Below are positions 1-11,249 of a stretch of 64,000 nt of DNA, piece by piece. The notes beneath the pieces were generated by a model that had not been told where the DNA came from, ran no database searches, and saw only the letters and a program-made list of their open reading frames with translations. Origin of the DNA: Plantago ovata (lineage: Eukaryota; Streptophyta; Magnoliopsida; Lamiales; Plantaginaceae); the NCBI GenBank assembly GCA_028274465.1, contig CM051456.1:5643545-5707544 (forward strand). The letters run 5' to 3'. The stretch's first letter is position 1, and the number at the start of each line of letters is the position of its first letter. Position numbers and translations under genes: made by a program.

Positions 1-455
1 TCGTAAAATATATACATCATTTTGTATTATAATACCTCCTGCATTTCCATCTGCCCATTCCACCTAATAAAAACATAAACTTAAATAAATTCCATGCTAT
101 GAACTTCGTGATCCAACACGTATATATATATTCGTACCTGAACAACGTGTCCCAAGTTGATTAGTGTAGCCTCAGCAAGTAGGTAGAATGTTCTTAAGCT
201 CCCCAGAGTTGGATCTAACACGGCTTGGCTACTAATGATATTAATTGGGGACTGGCTTCGCCCTGTTCCACAAAGTCTCCAACTTTCGTCCAGGTTACCC
301 CAGTTCTCAGGTCCGGTTGGGGTTCCTGGTACGTATGAGAAATCCAACTCTTCGTGTTCATTTTCTATTAAGGGATGACCATTTATCAAGTAGAGAAGGG
401 AGACAATAAGGAAGATTGGTTTAAGGGTTAGCTGGGAAAGTGCACCCAAAGCCAT
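1..455 (-). CDS. alpha-carbonic anhydrase, copy 1 (cut by the window edge)
   Basis: This is the 5' part of a gene for a secreted alpha-carbonic anhydrase (reversible CO2 hydration, zinc enzyme). Exon 1 (455-138) encodes a hydrophobic signal peptide ([13 protein letters not shown]), then [13 protein letters not shown] and [14 protein letters not shown], the N-terminal start of the alpha-CA fold with the cysteine used in the family's disulfide. It ends with a CAG|GTACG donor. Exon 2 starts at 63 ([10 protein letters not shown]) and runs off the window before the zinc-binding histidines, so activity cannot be judged. Exon 1 and about 100 bp upstream resemble copy 2 closely, so the two are tandem duplicates. 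It is close in type to the plant alpha-CA 7/nectarin-3-like group. Confidence 0.88.
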
Positions 456-550
456 TTTTGAGATATATGATGATGAACAAGTAGTTATGATATTTCTTGT
501 TCTTGGAATATTGTTTGTGAAAACTGAAATGTATTGAGGAATTAGCTACA

Positions 551-558
551 TTATATAG
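551..558 (-). promoter_or_regulatory. TATA box of carbonic anhydrase copy 1
   Basis: CTATATAA on the minus strand, about 96 bp upstream of the ATG. The same motif in the same context (followed by the ATG about 60 bp further off than the start site) lies upstream of copy 2, showing that the core promoter was duplicated with the gene. Confidence 0.55.
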
Positions 559-663
559 ACACTCTGCCATGGGAGTTTTTGGTGGAATGAGATAATCCAC
601 CTCCCATCTGTACGTATCATTACCGATAAGACATTTTAACTTTTCACGTTTGACTGTTTTTAA

Positions 664-2311
664 TTTTATCATTAATTAGTCTTACTCTATAATAGTAAAA
701 TATTTAACAAACTTATATTATTCTATAATAATAAAATATTTAACAAACTTATATTATAACAATTTAGAATGTAAAATATCATAATATAATTTTATTAAAT
801 ATTTTATGATTACAGTTTAAAAATAACTAACGATTAAAATTGAAGATTATTTATTGTAAAAATTTAAAATGTATCAATTAAAATGGTTAGGATTACTTAA
901 TCGGAATTTGTATATATATATATTATGCTTTTCTTAGTTTAATTAATTTATCCCGTGCAGAAACATTGCATTTTGTGAATGCTTCAAAACGACTTTTGCT
1001 ATTTAAGTGTTAGTAGTAGTAATTTGAATTTTCTATTCTTATACGTCTCTTTTAAATTTTAATCAGATTCATGGTATGGTAGGTTCCAATTTATTTCTCC
1101 ATTCCATTGAAGTATTTCGTTTCTATCTTGTTTCCTTTCCGTACGAACTAACGTTAACTTATGGAGAAGTAGTAATTCGTAACGGCAGTGGTCCTAAGGG
1201 TTGCCAAGAATAGAGGAAGTGCAACTTCGTTCTGTGTATACGGAATCGAAATTTAGTCGATACTCTGGTAAAGAGTGCCGTCTCTTCTTATACTTACCGA
1301 TCCACTTTAGGAATTTCCGGCCGTCCCAAACCGCGTATAATTCATTTTAGATATGTTAAAGTGCGTCATATTTAATTTAGGTACTTGAAAGCGATTATGT
1401 CTAATATTTTGGAAGTAGTATATATATTGTTCAATTTTAATGATTTTTCAATTTAATGAAATAAAAGTAACAACAACGTGCGGCAACCGGTAGCGCACAC
1501 AATGAAATCGCGAAAAATTATAAACTTAGTCTCGTATACTAGGGCCCAGATCATGAATCAATGAGCCAACCCATTATGTTATTGGATTAAACCCATTAAA
1601 AGCCCATGATCATATCGGACTGATGTGGCGCGATTTGTAGCAGACAAATGGTGTTCATCCGAATAACATTTTCAATAATAAATATGACACTCATCTCCAT
1701 GGTAGGGTAATCTTCATTCTACAGATCCTCTCTACATATACTTGAAAAGCTTGACTATTAAGCCTACAAATCTTAACAAGTAAAGTCTGCCTGCTGATTT
1801 GGCCAAGGCAAATTACCAACCTCATAGTTCTAACTCCCTCATCCTTTCATGTTCCATGCCAAGAAACTTAGTAGGACACTTTGCCAAGAGATAGATTTAG
1901 TCGAACACTTTGACAAGGGACATAGTAGGAGTACATGTAGGACAATGGAGGTTCCAAAGGTGTACTACTCATCATTCATAATTAGAGTTTCTTTTTCTCA
2001 TATATATTGACGCTAACAAGAAACTCAAAAACACCCACACGTACATTACTTTTCATAGAACTTGTCTTTAACTCAGAAATTACGCCAGATCCTCAATGGA
2101 GAAAGAAAGAAGCTCATCTTATTGAAAATTAAAGAAATTAAGGCAAATACATCAAGTTAGCTTTTCCATGAACTAGGCTACTAGTACACTTCGTGATGCT
2201 TGTCTTCCAACTATATATATTAGTAATCTAGCATCATGCAGTACTTAACCGGAAAAAGAACACCACACATCATCTGATAGATTATCGTTTCATTTCCAGC
2301 ATCGATGATCA
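664..2311. other. intergenic, no gene seen
   Basis: AT-rich spacer between carbonic anhydrase copies 1 and 2. At about 683-760 a 37-bp A+T sequence occurs twice in tandem. The stretch about 940-1340 resembles 3960-4400 upstream of copy 2, so it is duplicated promoter-distal DNA. The 3' UTR of copy 2 should lie in the last 100-200 bp. I see no ORF with family resemblance. Confidence 0.5.
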
Positions 2312-3830
2312 TTACATAGCAGCAGAATGACCTTCATTAGCTGATGATGCCTGATCTTTGAAAAACTGTTGATACTTGACTACAGTTCTTCTGTTCACCT
2401 TCTGAACTGGCCTCGCATTTTCCACCGCATCCTGAAATACACAATGTCAAGTTGTGAACTAAGACTTGAGCAGCTTCTGGTAGATATATACTCCATGTTA
2501 GGCCAACAGAATAGGTTTCTTGATCATTCTTCTTCTTTTTGCTAAATCTTAAAAAAAATGAATTAAAATGGTACTTACTGCATCAACGGCATTCTTAAGT
2601 GACAGTATTTGAGCTTGTGAAACTGTGTTCACCTGCAAACCAAATTGATCACACTTAAGTTTTTATCATTCCGTCTTAGTTAACCGAAAATTAAAGTGTG
2701 AAGCATATGATAGATTAATATAGGGTATACCTTCTTGATCACTGTCCATTTAACATTTTCCGAGCATGGGGGAGTTGTCAAGGAACCATTGTATCTGTAA
2801 TAGCTTGTTTTGTCGAAACAAGTATCATCTGGGTTGACATAACCGACATCAACTTCTTGTTGGGTTGTACCAGCTGATTCAAGGTGTGGAAGAAGCTGAA
2901 GAACAATAGTGCATTTGTTGTAATTAACAAGATTAGATTAGTTTTTGGGAAACATACAAAGTAGTGAAATGTAAAACAGAATAAAACTTCAGCAGCTGAA
3001 CAACAGATGTTCAATTAAACTTTAGAAATTATTACCTGAGCAAGAAAAGGATCAGAAGATCCGAGTTTGTATAGGATGCCAATCACAGCAATGTCTCCTC
3101 TGTAGTTGGTATGAACTAGATGCAACTCCATTTCATATCTTCAGAGAATTTTTTTACAGTTTTAGTAATTAACAATGGTTGACGCGCGTTAGTCATACCG
3201 TTTAAATTTACAGTGTCCTCGGAAGCAATTTGATTCAAAGAAATTTCATGTAAATGCTAAGTAACAACAATGGTTGATGTTGGACATACCGTTTAAAATT
3301 TACAGTGTGCTCAGAAGGAGTATGCCAGTGACCTTGTTGTAAGATATATACATCATTGTTTATCATGATACCTCCTGCATTTCCATCAGCCCATTCGACC
3401 TAATAAAAACATAAAACTCAAATAAATTCCACGTGCACATATAGTGTTAAATTAAAAGAACTACAAAATTCATGATCCAACACGTATATATTCGTATATA
3501 TACCTGAACATCATGTCCCGAGTTGATCAGTGTAGCCTTAGCAGGCAGGTAGTATGTTCTTAAGCTTTCCCGAGTTGGATATAGCACGGCTTGGTGACTC
3601 AGGGCATTAATTGGGGACTGGCTTTGCCCTGTACTACAAAGCCTCCAAGTTTCGTGGAGGTCACCCCAGTTCTCAGGTCCGGTTGGGGTTCCCGGTACGT
3701 ATGAGTAATGCAACTCTCCGTGTTCATTTTCTGTTAAGAGATGATCATTTATGAAGTAGAGAAGAGAGACAATGAGGAAGATTGGTTTAAGGGATTTAAG
3801 GGTTAGCAGGGAAAGTGCACTCAAAGCCAT
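2312..3830 (-). CDS. alpha-carbonic anhydrase, copy 2
   Basis: Complete six-exon gene for a secreted zinc carbonic anhydrase, 292 aa predicted. Exons: 3830-3504, 3399-3290, 3138-3036, 2895-2731, 2632-2579, 2431-2312, all with GT-AG borders and consistent phases. The N-terminus is a signal peptide ([13 protein letters not shown]), so the product should enter the secretory pathway. Zinc ligands are visible in exon 2 ([12 protein letters not shown], two His) and exon 3 (ELHLVH, third His). Exon 4 carries [10 protein letters not shown], the conserved Thr-Thr-Pro-Pro-Cys active-site loop, whose Cys pairs with that in WRLCSTG of exon 1. Nothing is broken. A TATA box lies at 3888-3895. The apoplastic or plastid destination cannot be decided from sequence. 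Confidence 0.9.
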
Positions 3831-3887
3831 TTTTTAGATTATCTTGTTCTTGGAATGTTTGTGAAAAGTATTGAGGAGTTAGGTACA

Positions 3888-3895
3888 TTATATAG
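3888..3895 (-). promoter_or_regulatory. TATA box of carbonic anhydrase copy 2
   Basis: CTATATAA about 58-65 bp upstream of the start codon, in a context nearly identical to that of copy 1 (551-558). Confidence 0.55.
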
Positions 3896-3899
3896 AGAC

Positions 3900-5160
3900 T
3901 CTGTCATGGGAGTTGATGCAGGAATTAGATATATATATCTATACTTAATTTAAATGTGTAAACGTTTATATTATGCGTTCCTTTGTTTAATTTGTCCCAT
4001 GCAAAAATTCATCTTGCGTTTTGAATGTTTCAAAACAATACACTAGTACTTTGCATTTTCTAATTCTAATACGTATCTTTTTGTCAGATTCAACATATAT
4101 TTTCACTATATCGAGACACTCTTTTAACTTATGCTAGATTCCAATTAATCTGTCCACTCCATTGGAGTATTTCTTTTCTACTCATGTTTCCTTTTCTTAA
4201 GAACTTGCTTTAACTTTAACTTAGGCGGGAGAAGTATGTATCGTTCTAAAAATAGTAGTTATTCGTAACTCATAACAACGCTAGCCCTAAGGATTGACAA
4301 GAATGGAGGAGGCGTAACTTTGTTTTGTTGATACGTAATCGAAATATATAGTTACGTTGATAACTTGATATTTTGGTAAAGATTCGTGTCTCTTCTTGTA
4401 ATTACGGGTTATTTTTTTGAGAATTCCTACCCCAAGAGCCTTGTACTTGGGAGTGGAGACTCATGCGCCAGCCGCTCTGATATATCAACTTCAACCAAAC
4501 GTCCAAAATGGCTAAATGTATTAACTGTAATAGGAGAGATAAGTACTTTATTAGGATGAAATTGTTTACATCGTTTTGTTCCAATCGAAAAAGTCTCGTC
4601 CTTAATATTTCATTACACTAGCCAGTGGTAATGTTCAAAAAATGACACCTATGGATTGCCTATCCCCATGTTAGTTAGGACTTAGGACCAGTGTTTATGG
4701 ATTTGATAGAGTACATTTTTATTCATGTTAAATTTATGTCTCATATATTTATTGAGAGAAAATATATATCATCCCGATACTGCTCACTTTTTTGTGTGCC
4801 ACGGTCAAACTATAGACCAGATAAAACCTCTCACTGGAAGTACATATATTTTTGTCTTTTTCGCAACTTTGAGATTTTGTCGCTCTTCAGTAAGAAAATC
4901 TCTAATAAACAAGACATTGTATTGTTTTCACTTTAATCATCTTCAATACGAAAAAGAAAATATGAACATTAAACCATAAGTCTCTAATGAAAACAGTAGG
5001 TGTGATTTTACCACTGTAATATTCACTTCATTAGTTCTATACTTTCAACAGAACCAGATTTACCAATTTTTCTTGTAAAAAATTCCCCGCAAAATTTGAT
5101 CACCCAGACCAACAAAACAGTTAATTTCAAAAGCCAGAAAAGAAGTCATGGGGCCACGTT
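3900..5160. other. intergenic, no gene seen
   Basis: Upstream flank of carbonic anhydrase copy 2, then AT-rich sequence up to the 3' end of the U2 gene. Short ORFs here have no recognisable family features. Confidence 0.45.
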
Positions 5161-5171
5161 TATAAACTGAC

Positions 5172-5369
5172 TTGGCAGGGTGTGCCAGACCCATGCAATA
5201 GTGCAACGCATGGACGACACGTGAAGAGCCCATGCAGCAAGCTACACTGGACTCTCCCCCTAAAAAAATTAGATTAATATCATTGTAACCCAATGGGCTA
5301 CATATCAGATATTAAACTGATAAGAACAGATACTACACTTGATCTTAGCCAAAAGGCCGAGAAAGGTAT
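5172..5369 (-). ncRNA. U2: U2 spliceosomal snRNA
   Basis: The minus strand starts ATACCTTTCTCGGCCTTTTG and continues with the very conserved 5' region of U2, including the GUAGUA branch-point recognition sequence and the segment that makes stem IIa. A stem-loop TGTAGCCCA/TGGGTTACA follows, then an Sm-like site AATTTTTTTAGG, then the 3' stem-loop CCATGCG...TTGCATGG. The length is about 196-198 nt, as in plants. U2 base-pairs with the intron branch site and with U6 in the spliceosome. The 3' end is approximate, placed before AGTTTATAA, which resembles the plant snRNA 3' box. Promoter elements are listed separately and suggest an expressed gene. Confidence 0.92.
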
Positions 5370-5395
5370 GAGTTTTAGAATGAGCCCGAGGCTAG

Positions 5396-5451
5396 TATTA
5401 TACGATGTCCTGGCCACATCTCGTCTATTCTGGAAATGTGGGATAAATAGC
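5396..5451 (-). promoter_or_regulatory. plant snRNA promoter: USE plus TATA
   Basis: On the minus strand, ATCCCACATTT at 5451-5441 matches the plant upstream sequence element (RTCCCACATCG) except at its end, and TATAATA lies at about 5402-5396, some 30 bp before the U2 5' end. The wide gap between the two elements (about 37 bp) is of the type used for Pol II-transcribed plant snRNAs. Confidence 0.75.
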
Positions 5452-5459
5452 ACCCCTCC

Positions 5460-7880
5460 TCTGTCAATGCAAAGTTGTTACAACCATAAACTTGTTTTAC
5501 TCTTCACCCTCTTCACCAAGCTTATTGAATGCGAACTTGACAATGAGATCTGTTAAATTTTCTATGATTGTACTGCATATAAAGCAACTCGTGGACCTCA
5601 ATTCCCATCATAGTGATTACATATGAGGTCTACACATTTCAGATACGAAATTTCACTAGCATACATTATGGAATCGAGCACATAACTTATAAACGGTATA
5701 ATCCTAGCAAGTGATTTAATAAATTTTTTAAACAAGTCTCTTATTAAGTATTTGATCAGGTTTATCGTGGCATGAGGTGAACTACTGAGAAAGGAGATAG
5801 TAGCCTCAGTGCAAACCTTTATCTCATGTTTTAGTTCATGCTCTATGCCAGACTCTTGCTCGCTGTTGGCTCTGTACATGAGGTCTTCCTTCTCTTGCCT
5901 TGACTAATTAAAGAAATTATGTGTGCCAAAATGAATTTGAGACGGTATAAGAACTTAGTCTTGAGTTCCATCGGGTGCAGTAAGCTGGTTTAAACTTAGT
6001 CCAGATGCAGTACGTATCATGAGGGAAGCACTTCATTTAAGCCGTACTTGTTTAATGACCTTTCTTACAACAAGATATCACAATTTAGGACAACAAAGCC
6101 ATTATGAGGAACAAAATAAGGTGTTATACGAACAAATTAAATATTTCTTCTACTGAATTGTTGGGTGTTTACAGAATAAATTAAAGTCAATGCAATGCTT
6201 ACTAGTGCTAAATTATGGGGTGCTTACAGAGTAAACAACCCTCAAAAAATTAGCGTATGCCACTTAAAAGCCACTTAAAAACGACAAGCACACGGTATTC
6301 TTTAGTAAAAGGAGAAAGAATAGTTCGCTATGTGCTTATCGCACGGCTGCGTGCTTAACTACGAGTTTGATAGCTTTACTTTGTACAACTTATCCCAAGT
6401 TCTTCTCAATCTTAACCTATCTGGGACAAAATCACTGCTACTACAGGATACATCATCAACTTCACCTTACCTTATATGAGCATCCAACAACTTATTTATG
6501 TTGTTGAAATCAGATAATCGCTGCACAGAGTGTAGCTGGTTTCATCTGTACTTGCAAAACAAAAAATCAAAATTCTGAAAATGAAAGAATCACTAAAGAA
6601 CATAGGATGACTGCTCTGGTCATATAACCACAAGAAGAGATGTTTTCACCACCCAAAACCATTGTTATCTTGCTCACTGGCACCATTCTTATTCTTATAA
6701 CTCAGTTGTGCTATACTGGAATTTGTAAGAGATGTAAGTAACACTTGAAAATAATGGAGAAATATATATTCAGGGATGTGTTTATATGAATAGAATACCA
6801 CTTAATCTTTTCATGTTTAAACTTGGAACACAGAGAACATAGAAGACTTTTCAATACTTCAATGATAGCAGCAATTAAAGCAGGCTCAAAAGCCTAAAAT
6901 TTAGGTACTGCATCAATTCCCTGGATTATTGATCAACCTGAATGTGTTTTCTTGCAACAAGAACAGGGTCTAGAGTTTGAAAAATACCAGCCAGCGTATA
7001 TACAACTGGCCCAACCTTTTCTCTAGGCCATCCTAGTAGTAGTACTTCATTTCAACCTACTTCGGGTAACGCCATAACGTTGAGTACTGTGCTAGTGTGC
7101 TTGTGAAATCATCTACAACGACCATCCAGTTGTGCTTAAAACACAAGGGTGCTTTTCATAGAATGATAGCAGAAGCATAGTAAGTGCCGAGCAGATATTC
7201 AAAATATTGATATTACTTCTTGAAGTTTCTCAAGAGCACCTTTTCGCATACAGCTTAGGCTTTTAGCTTTACAGAAATTTATTAAACTCAACTACCTACA
7301 AATTAATTCAGATTGTAGCTAGGAAAAAGAAATTAAAACAATTGGACTCAAAATGGGCAGGGGCCGCGCGAACGCAGGCCCCCAAAGCAACAAATTATGA
7401 CGTAGGCTCGACCTCTTGGGCCGACCTTAGGCAGACACCCCTCCAAAGTGCAATGGAGGTCATCAACCTAGTCCATGGGCCTTCATGATCACCCATTGAA
7501 CCCGTCCAGGTAAGTAAGTAACTTGGTTGCTTCACCTGCCTTATATATCATCAAAGTCCTCCGCCTAACACACTAAAGGAATGTGGGATACTTAGTTACG
7601 TACATTCATACAAGCGGAAATTTTTTCTCTAATACTGTATTACTGGTGTGCAATTGTAATAGCGATACTCCTCGTGACTTATCCTTAGTTTAGATGTGAT
7701 TTCTATTGAATTTTTTAGACCTGGAAAATCTTTGTGCCAAGGGGTTACATCATTAGAAATATTGTATTCGATGTCACGTTGCTTATCCCAGTAAGTTTGA
7801 GCTAAGGCTTCCATCTGGTCATTTTAACTATGTTGGTTGGCAACAAGTTTGGAATTTCTTATGGAATCTTAAGATCCCTG
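5460..7880. other. intergenic, no gene seen
   Basis: No coding sequence that I can support. The stretch 7360-7580 is notably more GC-rich (GGCAGGGGCCGCGCGAACGC and following) than its surroundings and looks like part of an old element, but I found no terminal repeats. The ORF at 5598-5879 has no recognisable feature. Confidence 0.4.
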
Positions 7881-7884
7881 GTAA

Positions 7885-8218
7885 GAGCATTTCTTATGGT
7901 TGGGGCTTAAATAGAGACTTTTAAACATTAGAAACCTCAAAAAAGTCCCTCACAAATGAAGTCTCCAATGGTTTGGAGCTTATTCGAGGCTTTATTGTGG
8001 GTCCCATATGCTACATGTAGAGTAAAAATGAGAGAGAGTAGTACATATTACTTGGAATTTTCCTTGTGGGTCTCATATTTGTGGCTTATTTTGGGTCTAC
8101 TAATTAGTTTCCATTTGCCATGGGCTACTATTTAATAGCCCATAAGAAGCCCTCATTGGAGGTTTTTTTGGGCTTCTTTTGGGATTAAAACTTCAAATAA
8201 GCCCCATAAGGAGTGCTC
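7885..8218. mobile_element. PIF/Harbinger (Tourist-like) MITE
   Basis: A 334-bp element bounded by TAA target duplications (7882-7884 and 8219-8221). Its ends are imperfect inverted repeats: left GAGCATTTCTTATGG, right (reversed) GAGCACTCCTTATGG. A GAGCA start and a 3-bp TAA/TTA duplication are typical of PIF/Harbinger-derived MITEs. It has no coding capacity. Confidence 0.7.
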
Positions 8219-8508
8219 TAAGGTCAAGCATTTTTGCTGGTGTGTGTTGCATAATTCGATTCCATCACAAGCTAAGCTTCATCGTAGACATATCAGTTCC
8301 AATGATAAGTGTGTGGGTTGTTTGTAATGATTTTGTGAGACACACCTCATGTTTTTCATGACTGTCATATGTTGGGTTGTTTAGGGCCTTACTAAATATA
8401 CTTATTGCATCCATATATTTTGGTGCCCAGAATTTATGGGAGGGATTGGGTCAGACGTCAGAGGGGTCAGAATCAGGATTGGTTTAAGGGGTTCGATTGG
8501 TTTATGAG

Positions 8509-8602
8509 ATGCTAGACTAGTCTATTACACATACATATGGGTCCTATATTTGTGGGGTCCACTATCAAGTGTTTTGATGGTGTAATAGACTAAGTCTAGT
8601 AT
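8509..8602. repeat. small foldback repeat
   Basis: About 94 bp whose ends are inverted copies: CTAGACTAGTCTATTACAC on the left and CTAGACTTAGTCTATTACAC on the right (reversed). The centre holds GGGTCC...GGGGTCC. It may be a tiny MITE; no clear target duplication was seen. Confidence 0.45.
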
Positions 8603-8628
8603 GAAATAAAGGGTTAAGGACCTCTGAA

Positions 8629-8975
8629 TTGTTTGTTGTGACCTGTTGGAGTTTGTGGCATATTAGGAACAAATTGGTTTACTGGCAGAAGAGTTTTACA
8701 CCGATGGAAACGGTCCAATTTGTGCAGAATTATACTGGTTTGATGAGGTCTATTGTGGATCAATCAGCTGGGAATATTAATGAGCGCAACAGGAGATGGT
8801 GCACGGACCAGGATTCCCCTCCCCCCTCCCACGGAAGGCTGGATTAAGATGAACTTCGATGCCACAATTTCAAAGGGCAGTGAAATGGGAGTTGTAGTAG
8901 CTGTGGCACGTGACTATATCGGGCTTATTTTGGCATGGAGACGAAAGGAAGAAATCGAGGGGGAATCTTGATGTA
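8629..8975 (+). pseudogene. RNase H-like remnant of a non-LTR retroelement-type gene
   Basis: Two overlapping frames together resemble the linker and RNase H-like (RVT_3) domain common in plant LINE-type reverse transcriptase relatives. The first frame gives SLWHIRNKLVYWQ and the second gives WIKMNFDATISKG followed by GVVVAVARDYIG, where NFDA/GxG is the start of the RNase H fold. The frame changes around a C-rich run near 8815-8827, and the C-terminal catalytic part is missing after about 8970. It is a dead fragment. Confidence 0.6.
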
Positions 8976-9048
8976 GAAGCTGCAGCGGCTACAACAACCA
9001 AGTTGGCCAATTAAAATACAAAGTACAACAACCATGTACCAAACATTT

Positions 9049-9117
9049 GAAATGAATTGGGTGGGGTGCTCGAGGCCCAAGCAGTAGTGCAACGCTTAGG
9101 CGACACATGAGAAGTCC
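9049..9117 (-). pseudogene. U2 snRNA 3'-half fragment
   Basis: The minus strand reads GGACTTCTCATGTGTCGCC, then AAGCGTTGCACTACTGCTTGGGCC and a CACCCCACCC tail. This matches the 3' stem-loop region of the U2 gene at 5172-5369 (CTTCACGTGTCG...GCGTTGCACTATTGC) with several changes, and the terminal stem remains pairable. The 5' half with branch-site recognition and Sm site is absent, so it cannot be a working U2. Confidence 0.75.
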
Positions 9118-9465
9118 GATATACAATCTGAAAATCTCATGTACAGTATACAATGTTAACCCATATAACAATCTGAAAATTTTACACAAAATACACCTGA
9201 CAAATTATTTGAGTATTCTATAGACCAGACCAAGTCAAATTATACAATTCGTGCTAGAGCGGTAGCCTATCACGATATGGGAACATAATTGTGCTTGCAC
9301 CATGTTATTTTCCTGTCAATTTGAGTCTGCTTCCGCGCCTCAAGGGAGAGAGAGCAACTCTTGATTATTTATTGGTGAACAAATGTAAACACAGCAAACT
9401 GTTTCAACAAATTAAGTAGTAGTAGTAGTAGTAGTATAAGCAGATCGATTAATAATCTTCATCGT

Positions 9466-11015
9466 CTACTGTCGATACAAGACTACAGTTCTTCCATTCA
9501 GTTTCTGAACTGGTCTCGCGTTCTCCTTCTCATGCTGTAATCAACACACACAGTACGTACTAATTAGAGATGATCGGCCTTTCTGTTGACTGATCTGATT
9601 TAGTATATAAGGCGCTTTGTCATGGATTCATTCAACTTTTTGCAAAATTGTTAGAGAAAGTACTATATTGCTTACTCTTTCAGCAACCTTCTGGAGAGCT
9701 GTTATTTGAGCTTGTGAAACTGTCTTCACCTGCCAACCAAATCGATCAACTTTAGTTAACAAAAGTTCTTCATAATATTGAAGCTTGAATATCAGCTGGA
9801 TATATATATATACCTTCTTGATCACTGTCCAAATAACATTTTCTGTGTAAGGTGGAGTTGTCAAGGAACCATTGTATCTGTAATAACTCGTCGTGTCAAG
9901 ACAAGCATCATCTGGGTTGACATATCCAACATTAACTTGCTGCTGGGGTAAACTAACTGATCCAAGGTATGGAACAAGCTGAACAGTAATGATAGCACAT
10001 TAGTTGCAACAAGTTAAACCAGTGTTCTGTTCCGAGTCCTTCAGCAAACTACATGATGACAAATAAAACGAAAGTAAGACGATTAAGTGTTGAATTAAAA
10101 CTAGTTACCTTAGCAAGTAGAGGATCAGCAGCACCGAGTTTGTACAGGATACCAATGACAGCAATATCTCCTTTGGTGTTTGTATGAACTAGATGAAACT
10201 CCAGATCATATCTTCAAAACAAGTAGAACACGTTAATGTTCAAGAAAAATAGGCCATTCGCAGGACTTACTCTAAGGATACATATACGTACTTTTTGTTA
10301 TCCAGCGTGTGCTCAGAAGGAGTATGCCAGTGACCTTGTTGTAAAGTATAAGCATCACAGTTTATCATAATACTCCCTGCATTTCCATCCGCCCATTTCA
10401 CCTAATAAAAACTTACACTTATACTAAGATTCTACGCAATATCTGCTATCCTACTACTGTTGAGTTGAGTACATGTAGATGTGTATATTTGTACCTGAAC
10501 ACCGTGCCCCATGTTGGTCAGTGTGGCCTGAGCTGACCGGTAGTATGTTTTTAAGCTCCATATACTAGAACATAAAACGGCATCGTTGCTTTGGATATTG
10601 ATCGGAGACTGGCTTCGACCTGTTTCATAGGATTTCCAACTCTCGCTGATGTTTCCCAATTTCTTAGGTCCTGTTGAGGAATACAACTCTTCTTCGTCTT
10701 CACTATCTGTGAAAAGTTATAAAATAGATCAAGAAGACAATCAGGAAGGTTTCTGCAGTTACAAGTTTGAACTTGTAGATGAGATGGAACTCTTTCAATC
10801 TGTTCAGGATCAGTTATGAACCAAAAAACTGATGACATACCTGAATCTTCAGATGAACTCTGATAATCAAAACCTGTGGTACCATAAGCTACACGAGGAT
10901 TTTTAAGTCCAGCCTTAGTTTGAGAACGATAACGTCCAAGCTGAGGATACGCTTTGGCAGTGGTATCACCTCCGTAACCATAACCAAACAAGCGATTATC
11001 CTTTGTGGAAGCCAT
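9466..11015 (-). CDS. chimeric alpha-carbonic anhydrase, copy 3, with a foreign first exon
   Basis: Seven coding exons, 295 aa predicted: 11015-10841, 10706-10495, 10401-10292, 10211-10109, 9978-9814, 9729-9676, 9534-9466. The last five match copy 2 in length and phase. Zinc ligands are intact ([18 protein letters not shown]). The first exon is not the signal-peptide exon of the other copies: it encodes 58 residues starting MASTKDNRLFGYGYGG, with no hydrophobic stretch, ending SSSEDS. It joins in frame (CAG|GTATGT donor; TTTTCACAG acceptor; phase 1) to SEDEEELYSSTGPKK. Both disulfide cysteines are Tyr here (SYETGRSQ; TPPYTEN). A 5' UTR intron is likely (donor ACT|GTGAGT near 11166, acceptor TTCTGTTCAG near 11028). 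Inferred: cytosolic or otherwise non-secreted enzyme. I do not recognise the donor of exon 1. Confidence 0.82.
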
Positions 11016-11249
11016 TAGTCCTCAACCTGAACAGAAATCAGCAATAGTATTCAAAGCAAGAAATAATGTAAGCAGAAACGTATTGCAAACTGCTTTTCGC
11101 ATTTCTCCGCATCACTACAGAGAAACTGTGCTATAAAACCAACAATAGTTCTATAAGTACTCACAGTCTGAAAGATGAAGTAGCTTGCAATGCTTGGTGT
11201 GTTTGATGAGATTGGTTAGAGGTATTTGTAGATAGAAATATATATACTG

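Noticed and set aside
5060-5293. 77-aa minus-strand ORF
   Set aside because: It lies within the U2 snRNA gene.
8989-9189. 66-aa minus-strand ORF
   Set aside because: It overlaps the U2 3'-half fragment, so its sequence is explained by RNA-derived DNA.
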